This document shows, piece after piece, positions 23,132 to 34,100 of a DNA stretch of 64,000 nucleotides. The stretch spans positions 1,736,001-1,800,000 of the forward strand of contig OY751490.1 in assembly GCA_963565915.1 (NCBI GenBank). Direction: 5' to 3'. Below the pieces are notes generated by a model. The model did not search any database and had not been told where the DNA came from. It saw nothing but the letters and a program-made list of their open reading frames with translations. The DNA comes from Entoloma clypeatum (taxonomy: Eukaryota; Basidiomycota; Agaricomycetes; Agaricales; Entolomataceae). Both the position numbers and the translations under genes were made by a program. Every line of letters starts with the position of its first letter. Position 1 is the first letter of the stretch.

Positions 23132-24538
23132 TGTCGACGTATCCTTCATCGTAATAGCCCCTTATGGTGGGGGCTATGTCTTCTGTCTCCATTTCATCGG
23201 CCCAGCTGATTCTACTCGGTGTTTCTTCGAAAACCGGAATGCGGTGATTCCGGGGGTCCATTGTCGGAGGCGCTGAGAGCGGCCTTGACGTCGCAGCTTC
23301 ATTGCGTTGAAGTGCAGGGACCTCGACGAGGCGAGTTAGATTCTGAGCTGTTGGAGGGACACCAATGCTGTTAGCTAGTGTGCGCGCTCCATCCAGGTCC
23401 GTGAAAGGGCCTGGGCCAGGAATATCACCAATCGCAAGCGATTGGTTGTTCCTAATCCTCCAATCGGTGGATGATGAGGGGTGCGGAGTGAAGATAGACC
23501 CATTTCCATAAATGACCGTGCTGGGCAAGGTCTGGATTGGAAGCTGCCCATCAGGGGCGCTATCCATGGCAGAGGAGGCAAAATGCGCCTTCTCTTTACC
23601 TTTCCAGGGTCCTTTTCCCTTGGTCTTCCCGGCAGAAGTTCCTCGTCCCTTGCCTTTCCAGGGCTTGGAGTGCTGATGCAAATGCTGCTGGTTAGCAGCC
23701 GGTCCTTCCAAAGATCCCTGAGAGGGTCCAGTGCGAGGCTGGTACTTCGGGGGGTTAGGATGAGCGCGTTTTACCGCAGAGATTTTATTCGCGTGAGCGC
23801 TTCCTTGGGACTGTGGAGCGTGCGGGTTTTTACGGAAGTATTCCGAGCGTACTTGCTCGATTACCTTCCCGATTTCGAGTACTGTGGACTGATTGCCGCC
23901 AGGCGCCACATAGTGCACCGCATCAAAGAGGATGCTGTGTACTAGACCATCATAGCCCTGAGGCAGTCCATTCAGGATCATCATGATCCGGACGAACTTG
24001 GGGATGTCTATGTGGTTGTGCTCGAGTCGTTGAAATAGGGTCTGCATCTTATCGATGCCAGATAAAGGATCGGCGGGAGAAAGAGAGGTGCGGAGGAGTT
24101 GCTGAAAATCAGCAAAAACGGTGGACGGGCCGACCATGGACAGTTTAGTGGCGATCAGGTCCCACATCTCCTTGGAGGTTTTAGCTCCCTTGATGTGATG
24201 GACAAGAGAGTCCGAAATGGACATCTGAATTAGGCCTTGGGCCTGATCGTCCTGTTCATGCCAAGTGTTTAACTTGTCTTGGAAATCTGTCTCTTTAGGA
24301 TCAGCCGGGATCTTTTTATCGCCGGTGACGATCCTCCACACTTTAGCTGCCTTCAAGTAGGCGCTCATCTTCTCCTGATAGATGGAGAAGTTCGTGGTGG
24401 TGAGTTTGGGAACGGAGGAAGCGAGGTCGAGTTTTGAGTTTGAAGACATGATGATGCTGTGAAACATAAATAGAGTCAGCATATGTTATATCGAAAAAGC
24501 GCATCAGAAAATAAATAGACGAGCTGCCTTGTCGATTA

Positions 24539-25375
24539 TCATTCTTCGTTCTCTGTTTGGTCTAGTGGTAGCATATGAAATGCCATCACTAGTTCTACCC
24601 AATCGTCATGTGCGCCCTGAGTGCGATGTTGCCCACAGGCGCAAGATCCTCCCTGAATAGGGAGCATGACTTCATTCGCTCTGTTCGCCGCCTCAATTAA
24701 GGGGTCATTATCCGGCAACCGAATTTGTCGGGCCGGAGGCAAAAGAGGAGGTGCCCCGTGTGCTTCAGGGATGGTCCCATCATCAACATACACGGGCGGA
24801 GGATCCGTGGGATCTCCATCTTGGGTAGGTACCGCAACAGGTACCTCAGTACGGCGATTACGCCGTCTGCGGTTTAGAACTCGAGTTCTGGCTGTTCCTG
24901 CGTCACACGTAGCACACGAGTAGTCAAAGGTGGTGTTGTCTATGCAATGCCTCAGGCAATGCTGACTGTCAACAACAAGTTGTCGACACACCCCGCAACG
25001 TGCAACGATGCGTCCATTGTCATCAAGACCTGAAGGGACTGAGCCCTGTGCCGTTGGCACCATATGGACTTGCTCTCATGATACGATCATTGTAACAGGG
25101 ATTCTCTCTAGTAATCGATCAAGAATGGCCCACTGAAAGGTACATTCAATACCTTGAATGCTGCGAGGTTCACCGTTAAGGGAACCATCGAGTTCGATGT
25201 ATTCGATACTGAGGAAACCAGTCTCCAGGCTAGCATACAAAGCGGATGCTGCCAATAATAGCACAAGAGCTAAGATACTCAGAGCATGTGGCGCTAGGGC
25301 CGGGGCCCATAACCTAATGATGTAACCGACATAGGCAGCCCAAAGGGCGCTCAAGATGTAACGGTACGAAGGCAT
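24539..25375 (-). pseudogene. Copia-1 accessory ORF upstream of gag: membrane plus zinc-finger protein
   Basis: An open frame of about 279 codons lies between LTR and gag, interrupted only by one TGA at 25076-25078; both halves are in the same frame. The N-terminal half starts inside the LTR (MPSYRYILSALWAAYVGYII) and has two hydrophobic stretches, the second being HALSILALVLLLAASALY, so it is probably membrane-anchored. The C-terminal half has CGVC...HCLRHC...CATC (a possible RING- or treble-clef-like zinc site), an Arg-rich patch NRRRRNRR, a proline-rich linker and a second CACGQH motif. I do not recognise the family. Such an ORF is not part of the standard Copia layout, and Copia-2 in this window lacks it. 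TCA-TGA-GAG could be a decayed CGA or a readthrough site. Confidence 0.55.
25300..25314 (-). other. Copia-1 primer-binding site (internal initiator tRNA-Met type)
   Basis: Directly adjoins the 5' LTR: GGTTATGGGCCCCGG on the minus strand. Its complement contains CAT in a GGGCCCATAACC context, which is an initiator-tRNA anticodon arm rather than a tRNA 3' end. This is the half-tRNA priming known for Drosophila copia. The identical 15 nt follow the Copia-2 5' LTR. Confidence 0.7.
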
Positions 25376-25663
25376 GAAGGAAGCTCAACTAACCTGGTTA
25401 AGAGTAACTAAAGGAATTCTAGAAGCTGTACTAGCTTGTTAGTTAACTCAAAGAACTGGGGTGTTCAAGAAGTTAGGATTCATCATACTAAATACATGGG
25501 TATTTATACTAATCCAATATGCGCACGGACCATTGTACAAACAATACATAAACAAGTCATGCGTCCGTGGTTATACCATAAACTCACATATATGGTAATA
25601 GTGACTTATAGTCACTTTCTGTGACAAGCACATAGTGCGACATATCTGGCGATATGTTCAACA
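25315..25663 (-). repeat. Copia-1 5' LTR
   Basis: 349 bp. Contains a TATA box (TATAAATA on the minus strand, 25508-25501) and, about 126 bp further, the ATG (25375) of the accessory ORF, which therefore begins inside the LTR. Confidence 0.92.
25501..25508 (-). promoter_or_regulatory. TATA box of Copia-1 5' LTR
   Basis: TATAAATA on the minus strand. Transcription would start about 30 nt downstream, which would make the ATG at 25375 the first start codon of the RNA. The same motif is at 11646-11653 in the other LTR. Confidence 0.6.
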
Positions 25664-28600
25664 GCCCCTGGGTTATCCATGATGAATTTCCCGAAGTTGT
25701 TCCAGGTGGGAGTGTTCCTCGAGAAGGTAGGCATGTCTGGGGGCCTAGTGGGGTGGTGCAGACATTTGTATAGTATGTGGGCGAAGTCCTCGATGGACCC
25801 TGTTCCACAGTCGCATTGTTCGGTCTTGTCGCCAATATTGAACCTATGTCTATAGTGGCCAATTGGGGCGTGACTGGTGAGGCCGCGAACCATTTGAGCC
25901 GTGAGGGATTGGGAGTGACCCACGTCCTTAAGCCATGTACCGCCCTTGAGGTGGGACGGTTTCATTCGTTTGGCCCGAGCGTGGTCTTGGCGTCTAACGC
26001 ACGACCTCGGGAATTGGTAGTGATGACCAACATACTTGGGGGACTGGTACAGGTTGTTCCAGTCGCCTAGCATGTCGTCAGTGAATTGTTTCGTGTTGAA
26101 GTCGAGGGATCTGGAGGCCGATTCGCCACACTCGATGTGAATCGATGAGGCAAAGTCGTGCACTGCACAGTGGGGTTCGAAGCCATGGTCCGAGCAATCA
26201 GGGACATGGTGGAAGAAGACCTTGGATTTCAGGCCTGGTTCCTCAAACCAAGGAACCAGGTTGCTGATGATAGCGAGCACAGTTGCCTGTGAGGAGTGGA
26301 GGTCCGGGTCTGTGGCCCGCCGAATGGCGTTGACAGAGTCGGTGAAGATGTGGATTTCTTCCAGTTGAGAGAGTCCCCCTAGCAGAGTGACCAGGTTGGA
26401 AAACCCGTGTCCTATTGCTAGAGTTTCAGTGTCGTCAGAGACTGCGAGGCCACCAGCCGCCCAGTCTTTATTGATGGAGTACCCCATGTGCCAGGTTTCC
26501 CAAGCTGCAACAGCTTGATGGCCCGACATAAGGGAGGGAACAGCCGCGTCGGTGACAATGACAGCGGATTTGTTAGAGCAGATGTTGGCATCGAACACCT
26601 TGTTAAGGGTGATGAGGCGCAGCTTCCTGGCTTCGGCTCGCTCCTTAGCGGTTTTGCCGCGGATAAGGGTGATATCGTGGATGATACGGTTGGGGAAGCG
26701 GTCTAGGACACGTTTCCCTGGCTCGTTGTAGTTGTTGAAGGGTGATAGGGGGACGGTCACGTTTGCACGGTATGCCCAGATATCAACAAGGGGGGATTTG
26801 AGGTTGTACATAAATTCCGGGGAATACCATGGTCGCTTTGAGGGGTCTTCCTCATCGCAGACCATGACAGTCATGTGTCGTGGTGCAAGGGAGTGCATAC
26901 AGACACGGTTTCTGCAGGAGAGCTTCTTTAGGTGCAAATGCACCGGGGGCAGGCCGGCAAGGGATTCGACCGCCCCTGTGGGGGTGGTACGGAAGGCGCC
27001 CAGGATCCATAGGGCTGCACGCCTCTGGACTCTGGAGATAGACTTGATGACGCCCTTATTACGGGCGCCGTTGAAGTTCCATAGATTGGCACCATATAGA
27101 GCGATTGGTAGAATACACGATCGGTATAGGGTTTGCTTGTGTTTGGGCATAAGTCCTCGGACTGAGTTTCCCAGTGAGAGTAAGGCTCCCGTTGCAGAGA
27201 AAGCCTTAGTGGCGTATCGTTTGGCGTGCTCAGTGAAGAGTAGCTTTCGATCAAAGAAGAACCCCAAGTACCTCCAGAAGGTCTTGGGGACAAGAGGGGT
27301 GTCGCCTGTGAAGGGCGCATATCCTAGGTCAACCGGGGGGTCGTCGTCACCATTCTTCCTGGAAAAATGGAACACCTCTGATTTAGAATGTTCGAGGACA
27401 AGCCCAAGGGCTGTAGTCAGTTCGAACAGACATTTGTATGCCTTTTTGAGTTTGGCGAGGTTTTCCTTCCACGTCTCGGACTGGACTATGATGGTCCCGT
27501 CATCTACGTAGGAGATGAGGCTAGCCTGTGAATGTTTGGCTTGAAACATGTACATTAGTGGGGCGAGGTATATGGACGATAGCACGGGGGAAAGGGCAGA
27601 GCCCTGACCTATGCCTATGTCCACAGAGAAAAGGTCTGAGAGGTCATCCTCCCAGGCGTATTGAGTCTGCCTCCCTACTAGGTAGTTGGAGAAGAAGTCC
27701 ATGACAGTGTCGGGGAACCCCATCCTATCCAGTATGAGCACGATAACCGAGTGGTTTAGAGAGGGAAAGTATTGTGCCAAGTCAATGGCTACGACACTAG
27801 TCTTGAGTTTCCTTGACCACCCCGCATGAATGAGGTGGGTGAGGAATTGTCCGGCATCTTCGGTGGAGTTCTGGCGAACCCCTCCGAATTGTCCTGGGTG
27901 TAGCAGACCATAGCGGGCGAGTTCCCATTGCAGTCTGTTAGCGATAGCTTTCTCAAATAGTTTGCCCAGGGTGTTTAGGAGCACGATGGGGCGAAACGCT
28001 TTGGGAACATCATACGCCGGCTTATTCGGTTTAGGAATAATGACGGTCGTTGAGATTTTGAATGCGTCGGGCCAGAACCCTGCCGAGAGGCAAGCGTTCA
28101 GGATCCAGACGAGCAACTTCAAGATATGCTCATGTGTGATCAAACACTTGAGATGGGACCATGTAAGATGGTCGGGGCCAGGGGCTGACCGGCTGGAGCA
28201 GCCGGCCAGGGCCTGGAGGACCTCTTGCGATGTGAAAGGGACCCAAGCCCTCTTGGGCTGAGGTTCGAGAGCACTGCGCAGCCTGTCGGGGTCGACAGGG
28301 CGCGCTTCGGCAGACTGAAAAGACTTATGAAATGCCTCACAGGTCTCAGCAGTCGTGGAGCAGGTCTCGCCATCGAAAATAATGGCCTCGGGAGAGGCAT
28401 TCTTTCATGGGCCGACCCAGGAGGTAAGGTCCCAAGGACGCTTGTTTTTGTTGGAGACTTTGTCGATTTTCTTGTCAAAGAAGTTTCGTTTGGCGGTGCG
28501 GATGATTTTATGCATGTCGCGCCAGTCTTGGTCTGTCTTGCCCGAGTTGGAATAGGTGCGCCACCCGGCTTTACAGTCCTTATCCCACCAGCCCTTCGAC

Positions 28601-30206
28601 CGGAACGAGTCCCAGGGGGAGCGAGAGAATTCGGTCCACTCAGCCAGGATGAGCTCCTGTACCTTCTGGGTAATACTAGTGATGTCCTCCCTAGTGGTTG
28701 TAATTGGGATAGGGATGGAGGCAATGGATTCCGTGAGTGCCGACAGGAAGTGAGTTTCCTCCTCTGAATCTGGTACTATACGGTAGCGTTCCTTCGCGTT
28801 AATGAGGGGGGATCTGAGGAGGGTGATAATCAAACGGTGGTCCGACTCATCTGAGCTCCCAAGTTTGATGACCGAGTCTTTGTCTGTGTTAGGGAGGAAG
28901 ACCAGGTCAATGATGGACGAGGTATTGTTGTTCTTAGGGAAATGGGTAAACCCAGTCCTATGATGAACAAGACCATGAGCGAATGCGAAGTCTGAAAGGA
29001 GAGATGCATTGTGGTTGTGGCGCATCACTTCGGGGTCCCATAGCGGCGAGGGGCAATTAAAATCGCCGCCTAGATACCGAATGGGAGGGAGGGATGTTCC
29101 AAGGGTGGCAAGGATGCGAATGGCCGTGCCCTGCGAATCTGAGTAAGCATTAATTAGGTTGATCTGGCCCTCAGGGACAGACAGCGAAATTAGGTTGACA
29201 TCTTGATGACGGATGATGTCTGAGCAAAGTTTAGGTTTCATGGCGGTACGCCGTCTATGCACGTAAACAATGGCGCGGGGTCGAAGATCCTCATCTATAT
29301 TGGATGGGTCGAGGACAGGTTCCGAGTGGTGGAGGCACATCCAGTCTGGGTGGTTCGGCAGACCCACAAGGGGCTCGCCGTCTTTACTCTTCATGGAGGC
29401 AACATGTCTTATGGTAGCCCATGGGGGCTCTTGCACAAAAATGATGTCGAGGTTATCTTTATGTTGCTCTAACATCGTTGACAGGAGAACACTCTTTCGG
29501 TACACGTTCTGGGAGCGGATACGCAAACCCTCATGTTTATTCATAGTTGTACTTAACATACTTCTACGTCTGGTTGAATGCGGCGATTGTCTCGGTCAGC
29601 TGGGCGAGGACTAGGATTAGACTCAAAGAAGTGGGTGAAGTCCACACTTACGTTTGCTTCTTGATAACGGCGCCAGATCCAATCAGGGTTGAACCGGCTT
29701 TTCCAGTACTTGCATACGCGATCGTCTGCGCGGTGGCTACCTTTGCAGTTGATGCAGCGTCCTGCATGTTCACAGTCCTTGCCATCGGGGGTGGGGAGGA
29801 CTGGGGGGTTTGCCTTGGCGTTCCCGCGGCAGCAGGAGGCGAGGGCTCTATGGAATTCGACGGTGTGGGGTTCACCGCAGATAGGGCAGAGTTTGCTCTT
29901 GAGAGGGCAGATCCGAGCGTTAGACGGATGGCCAAATCGCCAGCAGCGGTTGCATTGAGGCACTCCAACGTGCTTCTCGGCGGGGTTCAGGACGAGTCGG
30001 TAGGGTCCATACATGAAGGCCTTTCCGGCTAGGTTCTTGAGAACAAGACCCCCTTTGGAGTCTTCGATGTCGAACCAGATGGTCCCGGTGCTAGACGACG
30101 GGGAGTTTCTGGCGAGGCGGGGCTTCGAGTTCTCGTAGTAGGAGAACTCGCGGGCAAAGGGAGCAGACGACATTATGTCGGCGACCTGGCTCTCCGAGAG
30201 GGGAAC

Positions 30207-30594
30207 TGTTATGCTTAACAAACCGTTCCAAGGTTCGGGCAGAGTATGCAGGAAGTGGAAAGGCGAAGAGCAAAGTGATTGCTAAATCTAAGAAATGTAG
30301 CTATGGTACATGGGGTTTATATAGTACTGGCTACGAGCGGTAGCGAGTGAGTCAGTAGCTGCGGAAGGCAGTGCGGATGAGTCAGTAACTGCGGAAAGGC
30401 AGTGCGAAGTGAGTCAGACGACTGCGGACTGAGTAATCCCTACTGCGGAGCGCGAGTCAGCGCGGGAGCGAAGTATACTAAAGGAGAATGGTAGAGTAAA
30501 GGTAAATGAATAAGCGGTCCGATGAGTCAAAGAAATAACGAAGGTACGATGCAAGGGAAAAGTGCGTAGCATACAAACCGGTAAGTCCGTAACA
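30207..30594 (-). repeat. Gypsy-2A 3' LTR
   Basis: 388 bp, TGTTACGGACTTACC...GCATAACA on the minus strand. A purine-rich tract TTGAGGAGGGGAACA lies directly upstream. Confidence 0.93.
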
Positions 30595-30604
30595 TGTTCC
30601 CCTC

Positions 30605-30628
30605 CTCAAGCTCTGTGTCCTCACAGAG
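30605..30628 (-). other. Conserved hairpin between accessory ORF and polypurine tract
   Basis: Minus-strand CTCTGTGAGGACACAGAG: 7-bp stem, 4-nt loop, just after the stop of the accessory ORF. The same 18 nt follow the Gypsy-2B copy (about 45638-45655). Confidence 0.5.
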
Positions 30629-31000
30629 TCATTGTCCCCATCCCTCGTTGTTGCCGGGATTGGACCAGTTCGGACTTTCCTTGAGGCTCCAATCATATAT
30701 CAACTCCTCGTTGATGGCTACGGCAAGTTCGAGGCCTTTGATAGCCAGCCGAATACGTCGATTCTCGATCACGAGGGTGCTGGTGTAGTTTCCAAGAATT
30801 TGTTTTTCCTCGGGACTCGGGGCGACGGGTAGGTTGGACAGCGAGTGGAGCCGGATATGCATCTGGCGATGGAGGAGGTCGGCAAGGGAAGTTTCGAGAG
30901 CGTGGATTTGGTCTCTCATGGAGAGCGCTTCGTTCATAAGGGCGGCGATGGCGGGGTTGATGTCGGTGGTGGAGGTGGAGGTGACAATGGTGTTTGACAT
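30629..31000 (-). CDS. Gypsy-2A accessory ORF downstream of pol (123 aa, helical)
   Basis: The ATG at 31000 starts MSNTIVTSTSTTDINPAIA, followed by a predicted helical/coiled-coil body (SMRDQIHALETSLADLLHRQ; ILGNYTSTLVIENRRIRLAI; LAVAINEELIYDWSLK) and a GWGQ end. It lies in the same sense as pol, between the chromodomain and the polypurine tract. The frame is open further upstream to 31171, but the upstream part is less conserved. The second copy (45274-45636) is 86% identical in protein over 92 residues; by hand count about 39 codons differ synonymously and 13 non-synonymously, while the surrounding pol is nearly identical between copies. No cysteine pattern or membrane segment was seen. Family not recognised. 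Confidence 0.65.
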   Translation of the reverse strand: MSNTIVTSTSTTDINPAIAALMNEALSMRDQIHALETSLADLLHRQMHIRLHSLSNLPVAPSPEEKQILGNYTSTLVIENRRIRLAIKGLELAVAINEELIYDWSLKESPNWSNPGNNEGWGQ

Positions 31001-31133
31001 GGCAGTGAGGATGGTTGAGAGATAAAAGAAGAATGGGGTGGCTATATTGGGCAGGGAGAAGACTAGAGCGGGGAACTCAGTGTGTGGTTGACTGATGAGG
31101 TCGATACTGTCATGGGTTTTGAGAACTCGTCTT

Positions 31134-34100
31134 TTATTGTGGTCGAGACGGGTTCTGCCGATGGAAATCACGGATCAAATCCTGAGCGTTCTGAACATTA
31201 GCTCGCGGTTCCCATGTGTTCTCTTCTGGGCCATATCCTTCCCACTGAACGAGGTACTGGATCTTTCCGCGGAACTTTCAAGAGTCCAGGATCGTAGATA
31301 CATGGTACTCTTCTCGTCCTTCGACGATGATCGGATCAGGGGCTGGTTTCTTTTTCTGGATGGCGTACTTCGGAGTTTCATATGGTGACAACAGGGTCTC
31401 GTTGAACACAGGGTGAATCATCTTCCAAGTCTTCGGAAGATCAAGAAGGTACGTGCTAGCTCCTTTCTTCTCTAGAACTTTGAATGGTCCATGTCGGAGT
31501 GCATCAAGTTTCTTTGAGGGACGATCGGTCCTGATGTTAGTCCCTTCCAGCCACACCTTGTCTCCGATGCGGTAGTCCCGAGATGGACTTCGCCGTGTGT
31601 CAACTGTCTTCTTCATCTGATCCTGTGCTTGTTTCAGCGCAGCATTGGCTTCTTCTCGTGCCTGTTTGAGTTTTTTCAAGAAGTCGTTGGCAGCCGGATT
31701 GGTATCTTCTAACACGAGTTCTCCCTTCCATGGATGTAAACCATAATTGAGGTAGAATGGGGTGTGCTTCGTTGCCTGATGTTCTTTGTCATTGTACTGG
31801 AACTCTGCAATTGCGATCCATTCAGCCCAATCATCCTGTAGGTGGTTGACAAAGTTTCGTAAGAATGCTTCTGTTTCCTGATGTGATCGCTCGGCCTGTC
31901 CATCAGTCTGTGGGTGGTATGCGGTGGACAGGTTCCTCTTGATCCCTAACATGCGGCAGAGTATCTCCATGAACTTCGCGGCGAACTGCGGTCCCCTATC
32001 GCTGATGATCTTCTTGGGGATCCCATGAAGCTTCCATATCTGATCCCGATAGATCTTGGCTAATCCTTCAGCCGATAGTTCCACGGTTGTCGGAATGAGG
32101 TGAAGCATCTTTGAATGTCTATCCGTGATGACCAGAATTGCGTTTTTTCCATCAGATTCTGGTATCGGTCCCACGACGTCGATTCCTATGTCTTCCCATG
32201 GGTGACTTGGTGCTGCATGGGGATGTAGCGGAGCATGTCGCTTTTGTCGGTTAATCTTGTTGCGTTGACAAGTGTCGCAACCCTTCACGTACTTCTTCAC
32301 ATCATGCAGTATGGTAGGCCACCAGTAGGTGCGAGTGAGGAGTTCATGTGTCCGGTACTGTCCTGGATGTCCGGCCACTGGTGCATCGTGTGACTCGAAC
32401 ATCAATTCTTGTCGTAATTGTGGATCTGGCGGGACATAGACTCGTTCGCCTGCATATGTGATGCCGTTTTCCTGTTGATACCAATGAGGATTCTTCTTTA
32501 GACCCTGCACTACTTCTGTCTCCATGCGGTTTGAAGCCTTGATGCGTACGATCCATGGGTTTTTGATGGTTGTGACGTTTCCGATTTTGATGGAATCAGA
32601 TGTTTTACCCCCTTCAAAGAATTGTTCCTCCGTGAACATCTCCATTTGTACCACATCTTCTGATTCCAATCGTTTCAAGAATAGTCCCTCCTTGAGCATC
32701 TGGTCACTGTCCTGTGGTTCGAGTTCCGCTTCATACCAGGGTAAGCGTGACAGGATGTCCGCTTTCGCATTGGTCTTGCCGGGCACATGCCGTAATTCGA
32801 AGTCATAGTCTTGTAACTTCATTTTCCAGCGTCATTGTCGTTGATTCAGGTCCTGAGGGCGACGGAAATATTCCAGGTTCTTGTGATCGGTCAAGATTTC
32901 AAAACGTTCCCTGGCTTCGAGCAGATAGTGTCTCCAATCTTTCAATGCTTCCACGACTGCCAGAAGTTCCTTGTCGTATATCTCGTAATTCTGTTCGGCC
33001 GCGGACATGGTCCGCGACAAGAACGCGATGGGGTGCCATTTGTCGTTTTGTTTCTGAGAGAGTACTGCTCCAATTGCATAGCCCGATGCATCGGTTTCAA
33101 CCCTGAACTGTCCCTCTGGTTTCGGGAATGCCAAGACCAGTGCCGATGTAATTGCCCGTATGAGACCTTCAAAAGCTTGCTGCTCTGTTGGTCCCCAAGT
33201 AAATGCCGTACCGCCTGTGAGCACGGTGAGAGGTTTTGCGATGTTTGAGTACCCTTCAATGAATCGTCGATAGAAGTTAGCAAATCCAAGGAACTTCTGA
33301 ACTTCCTTTTTTGATGTGGGTGCTCGCCAGTTTTGAATTGTATCCACCTTCTCAGTTTCCATCTCAACACGTCCCTCACCAACCACATATCCCAATATAG
33401 GACATTTCGTTACTTCCCATAAACACTTCTTCTCCTTTAGGAACAAATCATTGTCCGATAGGATCTGTAGGATTTCTTCAGTGTTTCGCACGAGTTCTTC
33501 CTTGGTTTTACCGATAACCACGATGTCATCCATGTAGATCACGCAGATACGTCGGCGGATCTGGTCCCGGAATAGACTAGCCATCATTCGAGAGAACGTT
33601 CCCGGGGAGTTGCACAGACCAAAAAACATGACCAATGGTTCGAACAATCCTCGACTGGTGAGGAAGGCAGCTTTCCATTCATCGCCCTCCTTAATCCAGA
33701 TGTTGTTATAGCCCCACATGATGTCCATTTTATTGAAGTAGACCGCATCTTTCAGTACGTCCAAGAGATCAGATATTCGTGGGAGTGGGAACTTGTCTTT
33801 GATCGTGAATTTATTGACCATGCGGTAATCTTGTACCAATCGTTTGGAGCCATCCTTCTTGTTGATGAAGAAGCAAGGGGAGGCATAAGGGGATTTGGAC
33901 GGGTGGATCTTTCCTGTTGCTAGATGCGTCCAATTCTTCTTGTTCCTTTTGCGTCATAGGATATGTATTTCCCCCTAGTTCCTTTGGTGCGTCCGGTGTA
34001 AGTTCGATACCATGGTCCCATTCCCTCTCCTTTGGGATCTTGTCAAAGTTCTCTTTCTCGAAAAGATGAGCAAATCGTTCAACATATGAGGGTCGTTTGG

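Larger units (their letters stand above)
11816..24449 (-). pseudogene. Copia-1 gag-pol polyprotein, split by Gypsy-1
   Basis: The gag begins MSSNSKLDLASSV at 24449 and runs to the Gypsy-1 insertion (23132). Pol continues from 15681 to the stop at 11816-11818. Excising Gypsy-1 with one 5-bp duplication leaves the frame open, so the intact element had a single ORF of about 1,740 codons. Gag has the UBN2-like pattern and a Gly/Lys-rich segment (KPWKGKGRGTSAGKTKGKG) but no CCHC knuckle. Pol order: CAECKK then protease WILDSGASLHF; integrase zinc finger (HKRFGH...CKGC) and D-D-E core (FVDDCTSHAW, WRFDGGGEF, PQQNGRAEHFN); reverse transcriptase (KARLVAKGFSQIEGIDFDE, LIYVDDGLFM); RNase H (AWTDSDWASDP, SSTEAEMVAASE). 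No stop or frameshift was seen in the pol part. Confidence 0.9.
11460..25663 (-). mobile_element. Copia-1 LTR retrotransposon (host of nested Gypsy-1)
   Basis: Ty1/Copia element on the minus strand with two 349-bp LTRs (11460-11808 and 25315-25663) and a perfect 5-bp target duplication GCCCC (11455-11459 and 25664-25668). Internal order on the minus strand: primer site, accessory ORF, gag-pol. The LTRs differ at about two positions, so the insertion is young. Its only clear coding damage besides the Gypsy-1 insertion is one TGA in the accessory ORF. Confidence 0.93.
11349..29559 (-). pseudogene. LINE ORF2: APE endonuclease, reverse transcriptase, RNase H; disrupted
   Basis: Endonuclease domain at 29559-28405: VQEPPWA, GGDFNCPSPLWD, SSIIDLVF and SDHRLI are the APE-type catalytic motifs. 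Reverse transcriptase at about 28200-26900: FRPIVLLNTLGKLFEK, GVRQNSTEDA, AIDLAQYFPSLNHS, GIGQGSALSPVL and the catalytic LISYVDDGT. An RNase H domain follows (about 26600-26150; VTDAA, IFTDSVNAI). A Cys/His motif CDCGTGSIEDFAHILYKC lies near 25800. One in-frame TGA (28405-28407) separates endonuclease from RT. Copia-1 is inserted 36 codons before the true end. The last codons lie at 11459-11352, the stop TGA at 11349-11351, and the frame is continuous across the 5-bp duplication. Confidence 0.85.
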
